Assembly (NCBI GenBank): GCA_030632035.1
Contig: DAOVJZ010000054.1
Coordinates: 1 to 8,710, forward strand
DNA from: Granulosicoccaceae bacterium
Lineage (GTDB): Bacteria; Pseudomonadota; Gammaproteobacteria; DAOVJZ01
Direction: 5' to 3'
Length of the DNA: 8,710 nt
Shown: piece by piece, positions 5,216 through 8,710 of the stretch
How the letters are laid out: the number at the start of each line of letters is the position of its first letter
How positions within the stretch are numbered: the first letter of the stretch is position 1
Notes under the pieces: generated by a model
What the model was told of the DNA's origin: nothing
The model's database searches: none
What the model saw: the letters and a program-made list of their open reading frames with translations, nothing else
Position numbers and translations under genes: made by a program

Positions 5216-6919
5216 TTACCTTATGGCGGCTTCAATATCCTGAGGCAGGACAACGCCAAAGGTGCGCATAAAGCCATTGCCCAGACGGCGTTGCACATAA
5301 AGTGCATCGGTGTCATCACGATTAAAAACCTCTCGGGCTTCCTGCAAGGTGGCCTGCAAATGTACACGTGCCACTTTTATTCTTGGTATGTCTATTTCCA
5401 TTAAATTAAATTGATCATCCTGTTTTTCTTTCAACATTTGTTCCAGTTTCGAAATATCAATCAGGGCAATAATTTGATGCTCATCTTCAATCAGTAACCA
5501 GACTGCTTCACCTCTGATAATGGCTTTAAGATCGTCTCTGGAGATCAATGGTGGCCAGATAATAAAACGTGTGTTCATAATACTGGCGATACCGACACGT
5601 TGTAATGCCTGTGTAACGGGATCACTACGGTATTCAAGTCCGCGCGCGCGCATCAGGGTAAGGAAGATAGATGTTCTGCCAAAAATTTCACTGGCAGTCA
5701 GGCCTGATGCAATAACAGCCAGCATTCCGGGTAAAATAATATTGGGGTTGCTAGTGAGTTCCAGCATGGCAATCAGTGCGCTTAGCGGTGCCTGTAAGGT
5801 TGCTCCCATCATGGCACCCATGCCAATCAAGGCATAAAAGGCATGATCGGTTATATTGCCAGACAAGAAGGTTTTGCCAAGTATACCTAATGCACCGCCA
5901 GCGGCAGCACCAATCACCAGAGTAGGGCCAATCATACCGCCAGGTAATCCCAACCCCAGTCCGGCAGCAGTGATGAATATCTTTATAAAGACAACACCCA
6001 GCATCAAACCTAATCCCAGCTCACCCAGCAAAGACGCATTTACTGTGTCATAACCAATCCCCATAATTTGTGGAACAAATATTGCGCAAATGCCGGTTAA
6101 TATTCCCGCCAGCGTCATGCGTTGCCAGATGGGTCGATCAGATAGAAAACTGGTAAAGAAGGTTTGTAGTTTGATAAACAAGGCGGCCAGTGCTCCAACA
6201 CAAATACCCATTAACAACACCAGCGGGAGTTCTTCAATAGAATTGAATTCCATAGCAGGAATAGCAAAGGCGGGTGAGGAACCATATACAAAACGCAAGA
6301 GGGCGGTACCACTGACAGCAGCCAGAATAACCGGCATAAAACCGGCCAGTGTGTATTCCATCATGACAACTTCCATGGCGAAGATCACACCAGCCAATGG
6401 GGTGTTAAATGAAGCACCAATGGCAGCTGCTACACCGCAGGCAACCAGAGTACGGGTACTATTGTTAGGAAGCTGTAACCATTGTCCAATCAAACTACCG
6501 CCAGTTGCGCCTAAATGCACACTGGGGCCTTCGCGCCCTACAGAATGGCCACTGATAATACTGATTGCGGCACCAAAGAACTGGGCAAACCCATTACGTA
6601 ACGGGAGATAAGCATGATGATAGGCCAGTCGTTCCATCACATGCACAATACCTACTTGCCTCGTTTCTTTAACACCAAACTGGAATAACAAGCCCAGCAC
6701 CAGTCCGCCCAGCGTCGGGATCAAAAAACGTGCCCAGATTGAAAGTGCTTCGTAGTTTTCAGTATCGCCACCGGGAAGGAAACTGACTTGAGCTTGTTCG
6801 ATAAATTGACGGAAAAGCAGAATAATGGCACCGGAGATCAAGCCACATAGTAAACCCAGTACCGCGAGTTGTGGTTGTGCATCAACAGAGGCCAGGCGCA
6901 GACGTAATTTTTCCAGCAA
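5216..6919 (-). CDS. ClC-family chloride channel/transporter with C-terminal CBS-like region
   Basis: This 567-residue inner-membrane protein moves chloride or a similar anion. The membrane part spans about 1-425, with the signature SGHSVGREGPSVHLGA (123-138), where Glu130 is the gating external glutamate, and ASFNTPLAGVIFAMEVV (169-185). Three hallmark sites differ from the E. coli antiporter. The GSGIP segment is RQVGIVHV (87-94). The internal proton glutamate (E. coli Glu203) aligns with Val184. The GxFxP segment is GGMIGP (327-332). Phe419 probably takes the place of the central Tyr445. A cytoplasmic tail (about 430-567) resembles a divergent CBS pair, with a short VWLLIEDEHQIIALIDISKL block (473-492). 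The only upstream start in frame is TTG at 6919-6917, with a GGGAA sequence 8 nt before it. It is followed by hemJ. Family assignment is secure; channel versus exchanger is inferred. Confidence 0.93.
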   Translation of the reverse strand: MLEKLRLRLASVDAQPQLAVLGLLCGLISGAIILLFRQFIEQAQVSFLPGGDTENYEALSIWARFLIPTLGGLVLGLLFQFGVKETRQVGIVHVMERLAYHHAYLPLRNGFAQFFGAAISIISGHSVGREGPSVHLGATGGSLIGQWLQLPNNSTRTLVACGVAAAIGASFNTPLAGVIFAMEVVMMEYTLAGFMPVILAAVSGTALLRFVYGSSPAFAIPAMEFNSIEELPLVLLMGICVGALAALFIKLQTFFTSFLSDRPIWQRMTLAGILTGICAIFVPQIMGIGYDTVNASLLGELGLGLMLGVVFIKIFITAAGLGLGLPGGMIGPTLVIGAAAGGALGILGKTFLSGNITDHAFYALIGMGAMMGATLQAPLSALIAMLELTSNPNIILPGMLAVIASGLTASEIFGRTSIFLTLMRARGLEYRSDPVTQALQRVGIASIMNTRFIIWPPLISRDDLKAIIRGEAVWLLIEDEHQIIALIDISKLEQMLKEKQDDQFNLMEIDIPRIKVARVHLQATLQEAREVFNRDDTDALYVQRRLGNGFMRTFGVVLPQDIEAAIR

Positions 6920-6942
6920 AAGATCGTTTCCCGAATTATAAA

Positions 6943-6978
6943 ATTAGATTCTTGGTAAAGAGTTTAACATTAGATTCT
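6943..6978 (-). repeat. 10-bp direct repeat upstream of the ClC gene
   Basis: ATTAGATTCT occurs exactly at 6943-6952 and at 6969-6978, 26 bp start to start (about 2.5 helical turns). Relative to the predicted ClC start near 6928 the copies centre at about -20 and -46, as expected for a repressor or activator binding site. No regulator gene is adjacent. Confidence 0.5.
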
Positions 6979-7100
6979 GATTAGTCATGATTTTGAGTTT
7001 TTTTAATAGTGAATACACATCATTTTTGGAATAAAAATCAAGCACACTAAATAACCAAATACTAATATTCTTGCATGCTCCAAAAGTGATCATTAAGTTG

Positions 7101-7129
7101 TTGCAATCAAAATTTAATACGGCTATGTT
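7101..7129 (+). promoter_or_regulatory. Candidate promoter of the YeiH-family gene
   Basis: TTGCAA and TATGTT at 17-bp spacing give 4/6 matches each to the sigma-70 consensus. The start codon lies 82 bp downstream, with a strong AGGGGGAA Shine-Dalgarno sequence at 7201-7208. Confidence 0.4.
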
Positions 7130-7211
7130 TAAATTTGATGGGGATCAATTTGCCTGGCTTTGCAATAGTCCGCTCTCTTTGAGTTTTATAAAAATAACTA
7201 AGGGGGAAGAC

Positions 7212-8710
7212 ATGGTATACACGAAGAAAAATCCTGCTTTATTCATTATTGGTCTGATCATGCTCGCTATCTGGTGGGGAGCGGATTCAGGTACTCTTGG
7301 CGGTTTCGTCGATCATCTTAAAGAAGTCGCCTCACCTGGCAAAATGAAATACAAATACATGGTCGAAATGAGCACTATTCCAATGTATTTTGGTATTGTC
7401 GCTGTCATTTTTGGGTTGTGGCAATTACTGGGTTCACACAAGGAAAGCAGTTTCGATTATTTTTCATCATCAGTGGCCGGTGCCATGTTTATACTGCTGA
7501 TTGCGATGCTGGTACGCTGGTTTATCGCACCTGAGATTCAGGCCATCAGTGTCGGGATGGGCAAGGTCGGTGATACAGGTAAACACATACACAAACTACT
7601 GGGGCTGAATTACGTTGTGCTCGGTATCGTGACGGGTATTGTGATTGTGAATGTCTTCAAGGTACCGGAATGGGCCCAGAATGGTGTCCGGCTTTCACGC
7701 TTGGGTCTTAAAACAGGTGTAATTCTGTTGGGAACACTTTATAGCATGGCCGAACTCAAACATCTGGGTCAGTTATCGGTTGTTCTGATCGGTTTCTTTG
7801 TACTGGGTTCAGTCGGATTGGTTCTATGGATTGGTGCACGGCGCAATATTCCTAACTCTATGGGCGGTGTGTTATCAGCGGGTATGGGTGTGTGTGGTGT
7901 GTCAGCGACGGTGGCGGCTGCGCCGGTCGTACAGGCCAAGTCAGTAGAGATTGCGTACACCATTGGTACCATCTTGCTATGGGGTGTGGGTTGTATGTTT
8001 ATTTTCCCGATTGTCGGGCAAATGCTTGGTATGGGGCATGTACAATTTGGAGCCTGGGCTGGTACCGGTATTCTCAATTCAGCACAGGTGGCGGGTGCCG
8101 CTCTGGCCTTCCAGCCAGATGGTATTGAAACACTCAAAGTTGCTGAAATTTTTAATATCACTCGTGTATTGTTCCTGCCTATTATCGTGTTGTGGTTGGC
8201 AGTCTGGTACGTAAAACGCGAAGGTGGAACACAGGCAGTGGGTGTAGGACAGGTCGTTATCTCCAAATTTCCGCTGTTTGTTCTTGGTTTTATCCTGATG
8301 TTTTCATTGTCTTCAACGGGTATTTTTGCTCCTGCCAATCACTATAAAGGCAAATATTTTGATAATGACATCAAAGCCAGCAAGATGTTAAAAGCAGATG
8401 AAATTGCGATTCTGCGGGCGGAAGCAAACAAGGTGCAACGTAATGACAGACAAGAAGCCTTACAGCGTCTCATGGATAACGGTAAGGTAATGTCCATTGA
8501 TGATGACGATGCTATACGTGGTTTGGTTAATGCCAAGGTGGTTTCCAAAGGAGCCAATAAGGTCCTGAAGAAGGCACATAAGGCAGTCAGGCATACGGCG
8601 AAGAAGATCAAGAAATTCAGACAGTGGATTACCTGGTTGTTTGCATTCGGTCTGGTTGGTCTGGGTATGCAAATCACTATTGGTGCCATGAAACAGGCGG
8701 GAGGGCAACC
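7212..8710 (+). CDS. YeiH/UPF0324-family putative sulfate exporter, partial (3' end outside window)
   Basis: Members of this inner-membrane family (Cons_hypoth698) are annotated as putative sulfate exporters; the substrate is not firmly proven. The ATG at 7212 has an AGGGGGAA Shine-Dalgarno sequence (7201-7208) 3 nt upstream. 499 codons are present before the window ends. About ten hydrophobic helices are visible, near 10-22, 56-73, 87-105, 131-148, 186-208, 218-238, 248-268, 317-333, 352-372 and 472-492. The signature AGMGVCGVSATVAAAPVVQA (223-242) and the segment GTGILNSAQVAGAA (284-297) match the family. Typical members have about 340-350 residues. Here a charged soluble segment (about 374-470), ending in a lysine-rich stretch, separates two helices that are normally joined by a short loop. 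The gene has its own control region, divergent from the ClC gene. Confidence 0.85.
   Translation, partial: MVYTKKNPALFIIGLIMLAIWWGADSGTLGGFVDHLKEVASPGKMKYKYMVEMSTIPMYFGIVAVIFGLWQLLGSHKESSFDYFSSSVAGAMFILLIAMLVRWFIAPEIQAISVGMGKVGDTGKHIHKLLGLNYVVLGIVTGIVIVNVFKVPEWAQNGVRLSRLGLKTGVILLGTLYSMAELKHLGQLSVVLIGFFVLGSVGLVLWIGARRNIPNSMGGVLSAGMGVCGVSATVAAAPVVQAKSVEIAYTIGTILLWGVGCMFIFPIVGQMLGMGHVQFGAWAGTGILNSAQVAGAALAFQPDGIETLKVAEIFNITRVLFLPIIVLWLAVWYVKREGGTQAVGVGQVVISKFPLFVLGFILMFSLSSTGIFAPANHYKGKYFDNDIKASKMLKADEIAILRAEANKVQRNDRQEALQRLMDNGKVMSIDDDDAIRGLVNAKVVSKGANKVLKKAHKAVRHTAKKIKKFRQWITWLFAFGLVGLGMQITIGAMKQAGGQ

Larger units (their letters stand above)
6920..7211. promoter_or_regulatory. AT-rich divergent control region (ClC gene / YeiH gene)
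   Basis: No gene is seen in these 292 bp. For the ClC gene a perfect TATAAT lies on the minus strand (6940-6935), but without a recognisable -35 box. Its start would be near 6928, which gives a leader of about 9 nt. A 10-bp direct repeat ATTAGATTCT (6943-6952 and 6969-6978) flanks its -35 position. For the YeiH gene TTGCAA (7101-7106) and TATGTT (7124-7129) are 17 bp apart, predicting a 5' leader of about 75 nt. An inverted repeat TTGAT-GGGG-ATCAA (7135-7148) sits at that predicted start. I see no fluoride riboswitch. Confidence 0.45.

Noticed and set aside
6090..6611. 173-codon open frame opposite the ClC gene
   Set aside because: Its proline- and alanine-rich composition is the mirror of membrane-protein codons. 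It is fully contained in a secure gene on the other strand.
6920..7211. Fluoride riboswitch upstream of the ClC gene, which would mark a fluoride exporter
   Set aside because: The minus-strand leader is AT-rich and lacks the conserved fluoride-aptamer core. The protein also keeps the GREGP signature of chloride-type members.
7769..8338. 189-codon open frame opposite the YeiH gene
   Set aside because: It is rich in Pro and Thr with no recognisable motif, and lies entirely antisense to the conserved transporter core.
8342..8708. Two overlapping minus-strand frames opposite the YeiH insert
   Set aside because: They have no family signal or Shine-Dalgarno sequence. The plus-strand frame continues through this region into a further membrane helix, so the insert is part of the transporter.
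1..8710. Mobile element, phage, defence or CRISPR system
   Set aside because: No transposase, integrase, terminal repeats, target-site duplications, spacer arrays or nuclease motifs were found. All genes fit a core or housekeeping chromosomal setting.

Overview
The window looks like ordinary chromosomal DNA from a gammaproteobacterium. The evidence is a near-consensus Fur box, an HemJ-type haem enzyme, separate thiD and thiE genes, a small rubredoxin, an A-type Fe-S carrier and an outer-membrane barrel protein ending in Phe. The YeiH-family transporter would suit a sulfur-metabolising bacterium, but that is only an inference. I see no transposase, integrase, CRISPR array, tRNA, rRNA, phage gene or toxin-antitoxin pair, and base composition and gene style look uniform throughout.

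Layout from left to right. (1) Positions 1-1305, minus strand: a thiamine pair thiD-thiE, with thiE running off the left edge. (2) Positions 1306-1389: a short divergent control region. (3) 1390-1551, plus strand: a 53-residue rubredoxin. (4) 1552-1920: a 369-bp non-coding stretch with A-tracts, a possible promoter, a well-folded candidate leader RNA (about 1735-1824) and a perfect 17-bp palindrome. It leads into a DUF5063-type gene (1921-2418) that ends in a strong terminator. (5) 2560-4259: an iron-controlled unit with a Fur box on the promoter, an outer-membrane barrel protein, an IscA-like Fe-S carrier 24 bp downstream, and a terminator. (6) 4280-4690: a 136-residue protein I do not recognise. 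It starts 20 bp after that terminator and converges tail to tail with hemJ, the stop codons being 3 bp apart. (7) 4694-6919, minus strand: hemJ, preceded by a ClC-family chloride channel or transporter gene with a TTG start. (8) 6920-7211: a divergent AT-rich control region. (9) 7212 to the right edge: a YeiH-type putative sulfate exporter with an unusually long charged insert. It is cut by the window end.

Themes. Iron and redox functions recur: rubredoxin, the Fur-controlled barrel protein with the Fe-S carrier, and HemJ. Ion movement is the second theme: ClC and YeiH, expressed divergently. I do not see a clearly new multi-gene system. The items most worth checking are the structured leader before the DUF5063 gene, the Fur-regulated pairing of a barrel protein with an A-type carrier that has an unusual cysteine pattern, the channel-like residues in the ClC protein, and the roughly 95-residue insert in the YeiH protein.
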